From NCBI GenBank assembly GCA_910585665.1, contig CAJUFI010000063.1, positions 1-26,055 on the forward strand: a stretch of DNA of 26,055 bases, read 5' to 3'. Each line of letters opens with the position of its first letter. The stretch's first letter is position 1. A program made the position numbers and the translations under genes. Source of the DNA: an uncultured Acetatifactor sp. GTDB taxonomy: Bacteria; Bacillota; Clostridia; Lachnospirales; Lachnospiraceae. Shown piece by piece: positions 7,359 to 15,304 of the stretch. The notes below the pieces were generated by a model, which saw only the letters and a program-made list of their open reading frames with translations, was not told where the DNA came from and searched no databases.

Positions 7359-7387
7359 TTGCCAAGCAGAAAGAAATGTGATAGCAT
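7359..7387 (+). promoter_or_regulatory. promoter of the T-box/aspS-gatCAB operon
   Basis: TTGCCA (7359-7364), 17-base spacer, TAGCAT (7382-7387). Expected start near 7394, just before the T-box leader. Confidence 0.65.
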
Positions 7388-7393
7388 ATCGAC

Positions 7394-7696
7394 ATATCAA
7401 AAAATGCCATGAAGGAGACTCTTTTCGGGAAAGGCAACAGGAAGGCGGCGTCACCGACTGAAAGCGCTGCCGGCGGGAACCGATATAGGGAACGCTCCGG
7501 AGCAGGCTGTCTGAACGGGGAAGCGGAGGCTTCTGCGCTAGGGCAGCACGTCACACGCGTTAAGTGCAAGAGTGGATCAGCCGAGCATGCCTTTGATGGA
7601 AGGCACGGCTTTTCAAAGCGGGTGGTACCGCGGATAATCGATTGTACACGGATTATTCGTCCCGGGATGCAGGAAACTGTGTTCCGGGGCTTTTTC
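7394..7696 (+). promoter_or_regulatory. T-box riboswitch upstream of aspS-gatCAB
   Basis: The diagnostic T-box sequence GGGTGGTACCGCGG lies at 7620-7633 and is followed by the antiterminator/terminator region with CGTCCC. Upstream is a long structured leader: a stem III hairpin (GCCG-AGCA-TGCCTT pairing with AAGGCA-CGGC, about 7580-7608) and a stem I region whose distal loop resembles GGCGGGAACC. Uncharged tRNA would stabilise the antiterminator and permit readthrough. The specifier could not be assigned firmly: AAC (Asn) at 7514-7516, on the expected 3' side of stem I, and GAC (Asp) near 7455 are candidates. Downstream genes fit sensing of Asn-tRNA or Asp-tRNA. Confidence 0.95.
7661..7696 (+). 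terminator. T-box-controlled intrinsic terminator
   Basis: CCCGGGATGCAG, a GAAA tetraloop, then CTGTGTTCCGGG, followed by a CTTTTT run. This is the terminator arm competing with the T-box antiterminator. Confidence 0.85.
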
Positions 7697-7726
7697 ATGC
7701 GGAAATCCGGGGGATGCAGGGCAGAT

Positions 7727-7770
7727 GGGCCAGAGGGCCGGCGTTCTGATGCCGGCAGACGGCCCTTTTC
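7727..7770 (+). terminator. second terminator-like hairpin between T-box and aspS
   Basis: GGGCC (7727-7731) pairs with GGCCC (7761-7765), and GCCGGC (7737-7742) with GCCGGC (7751-7756); a short T-run follows. It may be a second, constitutive attenuator or a structured spacer; no second T-box sequence is present. Confidence 0.5.
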
Positions 7771-7880
7771 CCCGGCGGCCAGGCGCCCACAGGGCATCGC
7801 GGAGATCAGCGGAAAAAGGCAGCGGGACACGTCACGCGCAGGTGCCGGACGCGCCTGCGGCAGCAGAGAAAGGAGCCACT

Positions 7881-9632
7881 ATGACGGACAGAAACTGTTA
7901 CAGAGACATGACCATTGGAGAAATCGGAGAGCGCCACATCGGGCAGACAATCAGGATAGCCGGATGGGTGGAGAATATTCGCGACCACGGAGGCGTGTCC
8001 TTCCTCGACCTGCGGGACATGTACGGCGTGCTGCAGGTGGTGATCCGAAGGCCCGGCCTGTTAAAAGGGCTGATCAAGGAGACTTGCGTCAGCGTGGAAG
8101 GGCCCGTGGAAAAGCGCGACGCCGACACCTACAACCCCAAGCTTCCCACAGGCACCATCGAGCTGGAGGCCCGGGAGATCACGGTGCTGGGAAAGGTGTA
8201 CCGGCAGCTTCCCTTTGAAGTGATGACATCCAAAGAGACCAGGGAAGAGGTGCGCCTCATATACCGCTATCTGGATATGCGCAACGCCAAGGTGCGGGAC
8301 AATATCCTGTTCCGGTCCAAAGTGATCGCCTTTCTGCGGCGGAAGATGACAGACATGGGCTTTGTGGAGATACAGACCCCCATCCTCTGCGCGTCGTCGC
8401 CGGAGGGGGCCAGGGATTACATCGTCCCCTCCCGCAGATTCAAGGGGAAGTTCTACGCGCTGCCCCAGGCGCCCCAGCAGTACAAGCAGCTGCTGATGGT
8501 GTCGGGCATCGACAAATATTTCCAGATAGCGCCCTGCTTCCGGGACGAGGACGCCAGAGCGGATCGTTCTCCCGGGGAATTCTATCAGCTGGATTTCGAG
8601 ATGAGCTTTGCCGCCCAGGAGGATGTGTTCCGGGCAGGGGAAGAGGTGCTGTCGGCTGTCTTTGAGGAGTTCGCCCCGGAGGGCGCGGCGGTGACGAAGG
8701 CGCCCTATCCGGTGATCAGCTATCGGCAGGCCATGGTGGAGTTCGGCACCGACAAGCCGGACTTGAGAAACCCGCTGCGCATCCTGGACGTGACGGAATT
8801 TTTCCGGAAATGTACCTTTAAGCCTTTCCTGGGCAGGACGGTGAGGGCCATCAAGGTGCACGCGGAAATGAGCAAAGGGTTCCATGAGAAGCTGCTGCAG
8901 TTTGCGGTGGCCTTAGGGATGGCGGGGCTTGGGTATCTGGAAGTGGCGGAGGATTTTTCCTACAAAGGGCCCATTGACAAGTTCATCCCGGAGGAGCTGA
9001 AAGAAGAGCTGCGCAGGCTGGCCGGGCTGGAGGCCGGGGATACGATCTTCTTTATCGCGGACAAGGAGGAGCGGGCCAACTACTACGCCGGGAAGATCCG
9101 CAATGAGCTGGGGGAGAAGCTGGGGCTGACGGAGCAGAACGCGTTCCGGTTCTGCTATGTCAACGATTTCCCCATGTACCAGCGGGATCCCGAGACCAAG
9201 CAGATTGGGTTCACCCACAATCCCTTCTCCATGCCCCAGGGCGGTCTGGAGGCCCTGGAGACGAAGGACCCGCTGGATATTCTCGCTTTTCAGTATGATA
9301 TTGTGTGTAATGGCGTAGAACTTTCCTCCGGGGCGGTGCGTAACCACGATATGAACATCATGGTGAAAGCCTTTGAGATAGCGGGATATGACGAGAAGAC
9401 TCTGAAGAAGAAATTCGGCGCTCTGTATCAGGCGTTCCAGTTCGGCGCGCCGCCCCATGCGGGCATGGCGCCCGGGGTGGACAGGATGCTGATGCTGCTG
9501 CGGGGGGAGGAGAATATCCGCGAGGTGATCGCGTTCCCCATGAGCGGCTCCGGCCAGGACCTGATGTGCAGCGCCCCCGGTGAGGTCACGGAGCAGCAGC
9601 TGCGGGAAGTGCATATCAAGGTGCGCGGCTGA
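7881..9632 (+). CDS. aspS: aspartyl-tRNA synthetase, probably non-discriminating
   Basis: Class IIb synthetase charging tRNA-Asp, and probably also tRNA-Asn, with aspartate. At 583 residues it is a full-length bacterial-type enzyme: an OB-fold anticodon-binding domain (1-~105), a catalytic core with motif 2 FRDEDARADRSPGEFYQLDF, a central GAD insertion (~280-420) and motif 3 GAPPHAGMAPGVDRMLMLL. His36 in RDHGGV matches the residue known from non-discriminating bacterial AspRS, where discriminating enzymes such as that of E. coli carry Leu. The ATG at 7881 has AGGAG five bases upstream. The frame is open into the leader but that part is non-conserved. First gene of the T-box operon; gatCAB follow and would amidate the Asp-tRNA-Asn formed. 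Confidence 0.96.
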   Translation: MTDRNCYRDMTIGEIGERHIGQTIRIAGWVENIRDHGGVSFLDLRDMYGVLQVVIRRPGLLKGLIKETCVSVEGPVEKRDADTYNPKLPTGTIELEAREITVLGKVYRQLPFEVMTSKETREEVRLIYRYLDMRNAKVRDNILFRSKVIAFLRRKMTDMGFVEIQTPILCASSPEGARDYIVPSRRFKGKFYALPQAPQQYKQLLMVSGIDKYFQIAPCFRDEDARADRSPGEFYQLDFEMSFAAQEDVFRAGEEVLSAVFEEFAPEGAAVTKAPYPVISYRQAMVEFGTDKPDLRNPLRILDVTEFFRKCTFKPFLGRTVRAIKVHAEMSKGFHEKLLQFAVALGMAGLGYLEVAEDFSYKGPIDKFIPEELKEELRRLAGLEAGDTIFFIADKEERANYYAGKIRNELGEKLGLTEQNAFRFCYVNDFPMYQRDPETKQIGFTHNPFSMPQGGLEALETKDPLDILAFQYDIVCNGVELSSGAVRNHDMNIMVKAFEIAGYDEKTLKKKFGALYQAFQFGAPPHAGMAPGVDRMLMLLRGEENIREVIAFPMSGSGQDLMCSAPGEVTEQQLREVHIKVRG

Positions 9633-9801
9633 ATGGGACAGTGGAAGGATGCGGTGATAAGATGCAGAGAACGGACAGGATTCCGGCATAGTATCCTGTA
9701 TTGCCATGGGATTGCAGGCTATGGGGGCACAGGGCAGACAGAGGGAATCGGAAGAGGGAGAACGAGGATTTCCGCATCAGCAGGGAAGGAAAGGAGAAAA
9801 A

Positions 9802-10098
9802 ATGGCAAATATCATCAGCGATGAGATCATAGAATATGTGGGCATCCTGGCCAAGCTGGAGCTCTCCGGCGAGGAGCGGGAGCAGGCCAAGGCGGACATG
9901 GGCAGGATGCTGGATTATATCGATAAACTGAACGAGCTGGATACGGACGGAGTGGAGCCCATGTCCCATGTGTTCCCGGTGCAGAACGTGTTCCGGGAGG
10001 ACGTGGTGACAGGCGGCGATGAAAGCGAGAAGATGCTGCAGAACGCGCCCGCCCGGAAAGACGGCATGTTCGCGGTGCCTAATGTCATGTCGCATTAG
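9802..10098 (+). CDS. gatC: Asp/Glu-tRNA amidotransferase subunit C
   Basis: Small 98-residue subunit that stabilises the GatA/GatB complex. The sequence runs MANIISDEIIEYVGILAKLE, then a GRMLDYIDKLNELDTDGVEP motif typical of GatC, then HVFPVQNVFREDVV and a C-terminal FAVPNVMSH. The ATG at 9802 has AAGGAG five bases upstream and an AT-rich spacer; the open frame upstream to 9706 is not conserved. It lies 169 bp after aspS and 111 bp before gatA, all on one strand and with no terminator seen, so it is part of the T-box operon. Confidence 0.95.
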   Translation: MANIISDEIIEYVGILAKLELSGEEREQAKADMGRMLDYIDKLNELDTDGVEPMSHVFPVQNVFREDVVTGGDESEKMLQNAPARKDGMFAVPNVMSH

Positions 10099-10209
10099 CG
10101 GCCATCCTCAGAAGAGGCGGAAGGGCTCTGCGAGAAGGGCAGCCGTTTTTGGCCATCGATGGGGCAGAGAATCTGCGGACAGGTTCTCAGAAAGGAAAAG
10201 AGACTGATT

Positions 10210-11757
10210 ATGGATATTTTATCGCTCTCGGCCGTGGAGCTGGGCACGGCCATCCGGGAGGGCAGGACTACGGCGGTGGAAGCCATGCAGGCCGTGCTGG
10301 GCCGGATAGAGGAATCGGAGGATGCCCTCCGCTGTTACATTACAATCGATAGGGAGAAGGCGCTGGAACAGGCTGGACAGGTGCAGAAAAGGATTGAGGC
10401 CGGGGAGCTCACAGGCCCTCTGGCGGGCGTGCCGGTGGCAATCAAGGACAATCTGTGTACAGAAGGGATGCTGACCACCTGTGCCTCCAGGATGCTGGGC
10501 AATTTCGTGCCCACCTACACCGCGGAGGCAGTCCGGAACCTGGAGGAGGCAGGCGCGGTGATTGTCGGCAAGACCAACATGGACGAGTTCGCTTTTGGGT
10601 CCACCACGGAGACTTCGGCCTACGGGCCCACCCGGAATCCCCGGAACCCGGAGCATGTGCCGGGCGGCTCTTCCGGCGGCTCCGCGGCGGCGGTGGCGGC
10701 GGGGGAGTGCTTCTTTGCTCTGGGGTCGGACACCGGCGGCTCCATCCGCCAGCCCGCTTGCCACTGCGGCGTGGTGGGCATGAAGCCTACCTATGGCACG
10801 GTGTCCCGCTTCGGGCTGGTGGCTTATGGCTCCTCCCTGGACCAGGTGGGGCCGCTGTGCAGGACAGTGGAAGACTGCGCCGTCATCCTGGAGGCCATTG
10901 CCGCCGGTGGGGATAGCCTTTCCGGCAGCAGCCGGGAAGAGACGCAGAAGGTGCAGGCGGCCTGCGGAAGCGCAGCCAGGAATCCGCGGGATTCTACGTA
11001 TTTAGGGAGAGAAGACATCGATTTTGCGTCTTCCCTGAAGAAGGATGTACAGGGCATGCGGATAGGCATACCCAGAGACTATTTCGGCGAAGGGATTGAC
11101 AGGGAAGTGGCGGAGGCCGTGCGCGGCGCTGGAGCGCTTCTGCGGGAGAACGGCGCGTTGGTGGAGGAATTCGACCTGAACCTGGTAGAATACGCCATCC
11201 CCGCCTACTATACCATCGCGGCGGCGGAAGCCAGCTCCAACCTGGAGCGGTTCGATGGCATCAAATACGGCTACCGGGCGAAAGACCCCCAGGAGCTGCA
11301 CCAGATGTACAAAAAGACCCGTTCAGAGGGCTTCGGGACGGAGGTGAAGCGCCGCATTATGCTGGGCAGCTTCGTGCTGAGCTCCGGCTATTACGATGCC
11401 TATTATCTGAAGGCCCTGCGGGTGAAAGCCATGATAAAGAAGGCTTTCGACCGGGCCTTCGCCCAATACGACTGTATCCTGGGCCCGGTGGCCCCCACCA
11501 CGGCCCCCAGGCTGGGAGAGAGCCTTTCGAATCCCATGAAGATGTACCTGGGGGACATTTACACCATTTCCGTGAACCTGGCAGGGCTTCCGGCCATCAG
11601 CGTCCCATGCGGGACGGACGGCAAAGGGCTGCCCATCGGCCTGCAGCTGATTGGAGACTGCTTTCAGGAGAAGAAGATCCTGCAGGCGGCATACGCATAC
11701 GAGCAGCTGCGCAAAGCCGGCCCGGAACAGAACGCGGGGACAAAGGAGGGGAGATAA
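10210..11757 (+). CDS. gatA: Asp/Glu-tRNA amidotransferase subunit A
   Basis: Amidase-signature subunit that hydrolyses glutamine and supplies ammonia to GatB. The Ser-cisSer-Lys machinery is visible: the lysine in GVPVAIKDNLC, the Gly/Ser-rich PGGSSGGSAAAVAAG and the catalytic region SDTGGSIRQPACHCGVVG. At 515 residues it is some 25-30 longer than usual: after EAIAAGGDS (residue ~237) there is a non-conserved insertion running through REETQKVQAACG to about residue 268, before the conserved ...DFASSLKKDVQGMRIGIPRDYF. Start ATG 10210 (MDILSLSAVEL) agrees with the family and has a GGAAAAG-type site. The stop abuts the gatB start directly. Confidence 0.96.
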   Translation: MDILSLSAVELGTAIREGRTTAVEAMQAVLGRIEESEDALRCYITIDREKALEQAGQVQKRIEAGELTGPLAGVPVAIKDNLCTEGMLTTCASRMLGNFVPTYTAEAVRNLEEAGAVIVGKTNMDEFAFGSTTETSAYGPTRNPRNPEHVPGGSSGGSAAAVAAGECFFALGSDTGGSIRQPACHCGVVGMKPTYGTVSRFGLVAYGSSLDQVGPLCRTVEDCAVILEAIAAGGDSLSGSSREETQKVQAACGSAARNPRDSTYLGREDIDFASSLKKDVQGMRIGIPRDYFGEGIDREVAEAVRGAGALLRENGALVEEFDLNLVEYAIPAYYTIAAAEASSNLERFDGIKYGYRAKDPQELHQMYKKTRSEGFGTEVKRRIMLGSFVLSSGYYDAYYLKALRVKAMIKKAFDRAFAQYDCILGPVAPTTAPRLGESLSNPMKMYLGDIYTISVNLAGLPAISVPCGTDGKGLPIGLQLIGDCFQEKKILQAAYAYEQLRKAGPEQNAGTKEGR

Positions 11758-13491
11758 ATGGCAATGGAGAAGGGTGTTCAAATGAATCAGGGATTTCATA
11801 AGGAATACGAGACAGTCATAGGGCTGGAGGTCCACGTAGAACTGGCCACCGCCACGAAGATTTTCTGCGGATGCTCCACGGCTTTCGGCGGAAGGCCCAA
11901 TTCCCATACCTGCCCGGTCTGCACCGGCATGCCCGGCTCGCTTCCCGTGCTGAACCGGAAAGTGCTGGAGCACGCGGTGGCTGTGGGGCTGGCCACCAAC
12001 TGCCAGATCACCAGATACTGCAAGTTCGACAGAAAGAACTATTTCTATCCGGACAATCCCCAGAACTACCAGATTTCCCAGCTATATCTGCCAATCTGCC
12101 GGGAGGGCTATGTGGAGATTGAAGTGGACGCGGAGGAGCCCGCGGGCAGCAGCGGAACGTCTGCCGAGGAGAGGAGCGAAGCTGTAGAGGACAGGAGGGC
12201 GTCTGCCGAGGAGAGGAGCGAAGCTGCCGAGGACAGGAGGGCGTCTGTCGAGGAGAGGAGTGAAGCTGTAGAGGACAGGAGAGCGTCTGCCGAGGAGAGA
12301 GGCGAGGCGGCAGAGGACAGAGAATCGTCTACAGAGGAGATGCAGGCCGCCGGAGAGGCAGAAGCCTCGAAGCGCTCAGGGCTCTCGAACGCTGACAGGC
12401 AGAAAAAGCGCATCGGCATCCATGAAATCCACATGGAGGAGGACGCGGGAAAGCTGATTCACGATGACTGGGAGGACTGCACATTGGTGGACTATAACCG
12501 GTCCGGTGTGCCCCTCATCGAAATCGTCTCCGAGCCGGACATGCGGAACGCCCAGGAGGTCATCGCCTACCTGGAAAAGCTGCGGCTGATCATCCAGTAC
12601 CTGGGGGCAAGCGACTGCAAGCTGCAGGAGGGCTCCATGCGGGCGGACGTGAACCTGTCCGTGCGGGAGGCTGGGTCACAGAAACTCGGCACCCGCACCG
12701 AGATGAAGAACCTGAACTCTTTCCACGCCATAGCCAGGGCCATCGAGGGGGAGCGGAACCGCCAGATAGACCTGCTGGAATCCGGCCAGGCCGTGGTGCA
12801 GGAGACCAGGCGGTGGGACGATGCCAAAGGGGTCTCCTATGCCATGCGCTCCAAGGAGGATGCCCAGGACTACCGATATTTCCCGGATCCGGATCTGCCG
12901 CCGGTATGCATCGACGACGGCTTCTTGGCGGAGATACGCTCCAGGCAGCCGGAATTCCGGACGGAAAAACAGGCCCGCTACAAGGCGGAATACGACATCC
13001 CTGACTACGACATAGAAATCATCACCGGCTCCAAACACATGGCTGACCTCTTTGAGGCCACCGTGGCCCTGGGAAGCCAGCCCAAGAAAGTGTCCAACTG
13101 GCTGATGGTGGAGACATTGCGCCTTTTGAAGGAGAGAGAGCTTGACCCGGAGGACATCCGCTTCTCGCCCCGGAACCTGGCGAAGCTGATTGCGCTGGCG
13201 GAGGGCAGAGAAATCAATTCCACCGTGGCCAAAGAGATATTCGAACTGATGTTCGACAACGATATCGATCCGGAGCGCTATGTGGAGGAACATGGACTGA
13301 AGATGGTGAACGACACAGACGCCCTGCGCAGGACGGTGGAGGAAGTGATTGCTGCCAATCCGAAATCCGTGCAGGACTACCGCAACGGCAAGGACAGGGC
13401 CATCGGGTTTCTGGTGGGCCAGACCATGAAGGCCATGAAGGGCAAGGCCGATCCCGTCAGCGTGGATAAGCTGCTGAGGGAGCTGCTGTAA
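11758..13491 (+). CDS. gatB: Asp/Glu-tRNA amidotransferase subunit B with repeat insertion
   Basis: tRNA-binding kinase subunit that phosphorylates the mischarged Asp/Glu and transfers ammonia. The 577 residues compare with ~475-480 in most GatB. The excess is one insertion (residues ~126-212) of four 14-residue repeats (type ASAEERSEAVEDRR) and a degenerate tail, between EIEVDAEEPAG and KKRIGIHEIHMEEDAGK. The rest is regular: VIGLEVHVEL, the zinc cysteines in CGCSTAF and CPVCTGMPG, RSGVPLIEIVSEPD, RTEMKNLNSF and the C-terminal YqeY/tail domain ending SVDKLLRELL. Start ATG 11758 immediately follows the gatA TAA; AAGGAGG at 11743-11749 supports it. Two later in-frame ATGs (11764, 11782) are alternatives. 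Confidence 0.96.
   Translation: MAMEKGVQMNQGFHKEYETVIGLEVHVELATATKIFCGCSTAFGGRPNSHTCPVCTGMPGSLPVLNRKVLEHAVAVGLATNCQITRYCKFDRKNYFYPDNPQNYQISQLYLPICREGYVEIEVDAEEPAGSSGTSAEERSEAVEDRRASAEERSEAAEDRRASVEERSEAVEDRRASAEERGEAAEDRESSTEEMQAAGEAEASKRSGLSNADRQKKRIGIHEIHMEEDAGKLIHDDWEDCTLVDYNRSGVPLIEIVSEPDMRNAQEVIAYLEKLRLIIQYLGASDCKLQEGSMRADVNLSVREAGSQKLGTRTEMKNLNSFHAIARAIEGERNRQIDLLESGQAVVQETRRWDDAKGVSYAMRSKEDAQDYRYFPDPDLPPVCIDDGFLAEIRSRQPEFRTEKQARYKAEYDIPDYDIEIITGSKHMADLFEATVALGSQPKKVSNWLMVETLRLLKERELDPEDIRFSPRNLAKLIALAEGREINSTVAKEIFELMFDNDIDPERYVEEHGLKMVNDTDALRRTVEEVIAANPKSVQDYRNGKDRAIGFLVGQTMKAMKGKADPVSVDKLLRELL
12157..12324 (+). repeat. in-frame tandem repeat, 4 x 42 bp, within gatB
   Basis: Four 42-bp units (12157-12198, 12199-12240, 12241-12282, 12283-12324) encode 14-residue Glu/Arg-rich repeats, followed by a degenerate fifth unit to ~12366. 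Units differ by only a few substitutions, pointing to recent slippage or recombination. The repeat is highly charged and probably a disordered or helical surface loop. Confidence 0.9.
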
Positions 13492-13604
13492 GGGAAGGGC
13501 GTTTTTGCGGCTGGGCCAGCGAGTGCCCTGTGCGTGCTTTCCGCAGACAAGGCCGCGCGGATAGATTTCTCCTGGACAGGTCAGGAAATGCCCTGCAAGG
13601 CCTG

Positions 13605-14375
13605 TCAAGGGGCTGCGGGATAATCCAGCAGATATTCGATGTATTTGATTGCCGTTTCCGGGTGGGGGCTGTTCGTTACCACCGCGATGACGGCGGGCCC
13701 GTCCTCCCCAAAGTAATAGATTTCAGAGAGAGAAGCCGCGCTCTCCAGGCTGATGCCTACGGGGATGGGCTGATCCATGGCTTCTGGATTCCACGGATTC
13801 GGGATATCCGGCGTATGGTCGTAGTCGAAATCCGGATTCGCCAGGGCGTTCTGGACGGCATCGGCTACGGTCTGATCCAGGTAAAAGAAATAGGGCTCAT
13901 AGCGGTCAATCTGCTCCTGGGTCAGGATATCGCGGAGGTCATGAAAGCTCTCATTGTAGGCATATTGCTGGATGACCGCCTCATTGGAGAGGAAGACATC
14001 GATTTCGCTGGCGGCCAGATAGGCCATCAGCTTCTGGGAGGAAGCCAGGCTGTCCTGGCTGGGGGATTCGAAGTCCAGATGCAGGGTGTCGTCGATCAGG
14101 ACGCTATAGGTGTTCAGGTCGATTCCGGCGTACTGAGCGAAACCCTGCACATGCTCCTCGCTGGATTCTATGGGGAACGAATTGATGAAAGCGGCATAGA
14201 AAGCGGAATCTTTGCTGGTCAGTAAGTGATGGAGCGTGGAGACCATTAAAGCGATAATCGCCACCGCGGCCACCACATGCCATTTATAATATTCCATAAA
14301 ATAGGAAAGCTTCTCCTTCAGGGTGCCGTTCTTCAAGGCTGCCCGCTCTTCCTTAAACTCATCCATTACCGGCAT
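13605..14375 (-). CDS. single-pass membrane protein of unknown function
   Basis: The product has 256 residues from the preferred start (MPVMDEFKEER): a charged cytosolic N-terminus (~30 residues), one membrane segment (~32-50, WHVVAAVAIIALMVSTL) and a ~200-residue acidic extracytoplasmic domain rich in aromatic residues. No catalytic motif is recognised. The frame is open to an ATG at 14414, but that start lacks a ribosome site and would sit only ~10 bases after the predicted transcription start; ATG 14375 has AAGGTGGAG five bases upstream. It is transcribed convergently to gatB and divergently from the DUF6106-like gene. Similar single-pass proteins occur in Lachnospiraceae as uncharacterised proteins; no function can be assigned. 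Confidence 0.8.
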   Translation of the reverse strand: MPVMDEFKEERAALKNGTLKEKLSYFMEYYKWHVVAAVAIIALMVSTLHHLLTSKDSAFYAAFINSFPIESSEEHVQGFAQYAGIDLNTYSVLIDDTLHLDFESPSQDSLASSQKLMAYLAASEIDVFLSNEAVIQQYAYNESFHDLRDILTQEQIDRYEPYFFYLDQTVADAVQNALANPDFDYDHTPDIPNPWNPEAMDQPIPVGISLESAASLSEIYYFGEDGPAVIAVVTNSPHPETAIKYIEYLLDYPAAP

Positions 14376-14431
14376 AGCTGCTCCACCTTTCTTCGGCGTG
14401 TCGTTCCGCGCCATAAAGTTATTTGAATCAA

Positions 14432-14461
14432 ATCATAATACCTTTGGAACCCGGTTGTCAA
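14432..14461 (-). promoter_or_regulatory. promoter of the minus-strand membrane-protein gene
   Basis: On the minus strand TTGACA (14461-14456), 18-base spacer, TATGAT (14437-14432). Start near 14425, which favours the downstream ATG at 14375. Confidence 0.65.
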
Positions 14462-14522
14462 TGCTCCTATTCTTACAAGATTCTAAAAAAAAGATAAAAA
14501 GATGACGATTTTAGAAAGCTCC

Positions 14523-14551
14523 TTGCAAGTTTAGGGAAGATAGGGTATTAT
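14523..14551 (+). promoter_or_regulatory. promoter of the DUF6106-like gene
   Basis: TTGCAA (14523-14528), 17-base spacer, TATTAT (14546-14551), about 65 bases before the start codon. It is back-to-back with the minus-strand promoter at 14432-14461. Confidence 0.65.
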
Positions 14552-14615
14552 GATAAATATATCCCCCGCAGAGGGACGGCACCATAAATCTTAGATAAAG
14601 GAAAGGTATGTAAAA

Positions 14616-15122
14616 ATGAGTGACATTTATGTGGAATGTTTGGTGAAGTCGAAGACCCCCATGTTGGCCAAGCTGGGCCGTGGCCTGCTGACCTTGCTGA
14701 CAGTGAGCTGTATTCTGCTGATTTTTTTGTTCCCTCCCCTGATGCTGTTTGCTCTAATAGGTGCGATTCTGTTCGGCGCGGGGGCTTATGTGGTGAAGCT
14801 CTTTACGGATCTGGAGTATGAGTATCTCTATCTGGACAAAGAGCTGGCGGTGGACAAGATTATGGCCAAGACAAGGCGCAAGCGCGTGGTGTCCTATCAG
14901 CTGGACAGGATAGAGATTCTCGCCCCCATCAAGAGCTACCGCCTGGACAATTACAGGAAACGCCAGGCAAAGGTAAAGGACTACAGCATCGGAGAAGAGC
15001 TGCAGCCTGACAGGCGCTACCTGATGTTCTATGAGGGCGGCGAGAAGATTGTGCTGAGTCCCTCCGAGGAACTGATTAAGGTTATGAAAAATGCGGCTCC
15101 CAGAAAAGTTTTTTCCGACTGA
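14616..15122 (+). CDS. DUF6106-like membrane protein
   Basis: Encodes 168 residues. After a short N-terminus (MSDIYVECLVKSKTP) there is a long hydrophobic region at ~22-60 that can form two membrane segments (LLTLLTVSCILLIFLF and LMLFALIGAILFGAGAYVV). A cytosolic, basic domain follows, with EYEYLYLDKELAVDKIMAK and DRIEILAPIKSYRLDNY. This layout matches small Lachnospiraceae membrane proteins I recall as DUF6106; the family name is from memory. Start ATG 14616 follows an AAAGGAAAGG site. It stands alone between divergent and downstream promoters, 180 bp before guaB. Function unknown. Confidence 0.8.
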   Translation: MSDIYVECLVKSKTPMLAKLGRGLLTLLTVSCILLIFLFPPLMLFALIGAILFGAGAYVVKLFTDLEYEYLYLDKELAVDKIMAKTRRKRVVSYQLDRIEILAPIKSYRLDNYRKRQAKVKDYSIGEELQPDRRYLMFYEGGEKIVLSPSEELIKVMKNAAPRKVFSD

Positions 15123-15126
15123 TTTA

Positions 15127-15155
15127 TTGACAGAACGATATAATTTTGATACACT
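15127..15155 (+). promoter_or_regulatory. promoter of guaB
   Basis: TTGACA (15127-15132), 17-base spacer, TACACT (15150-15155), directly after the preceding stop codon. A ~140-base leader separates it from guaB. Confidence 0.6.
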
Positions 15156-15161
15156 CATTGA

Positions 15162-15304
15162 AACTTTATAACAGCATGCGGAACTGGAAACGGCATACGC
15201 GTGCCCAGCGCCCATAGATTTTATGGCAGCACTATAGCCAGAAAGTCTATGCTGGGAACCGGTACAGGGGGCGCGCATGCGGAACTGGAATAGGAGGACA
15301 AAAA
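15162..15304 (+). promoter_or_regulatory. structured 5' leader of guaB
   Basis: Within ~140 bases lies a 15-bp stem (15213-15227 with 15237-15251; one mismatch, one wobble) topped by a 9-base loop and extended by an outer CCCAG/CTGGG stem (15204-15208 with 15252-15256). The whole is flanked by two exact copies of GCATGCGGAACTGGAA (15174-15189 and 15275-15290), the second running into the guaB ribosome site. No known riboswitch class is recognised and no terminator T-run follows. Confidence 0.5.

Noticed and set aside
7409..8218. Plus-strand frame across the T-box leader and the start of aspS
   Set aside because: Overlaps an RNA regulatory structure and the real aspS frame; no recognisable protein.
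12157..12366. CRISPR-like array
   Set aside because: Repeats are contiguous, in frame and without spacers; it is a coding minisatellite.
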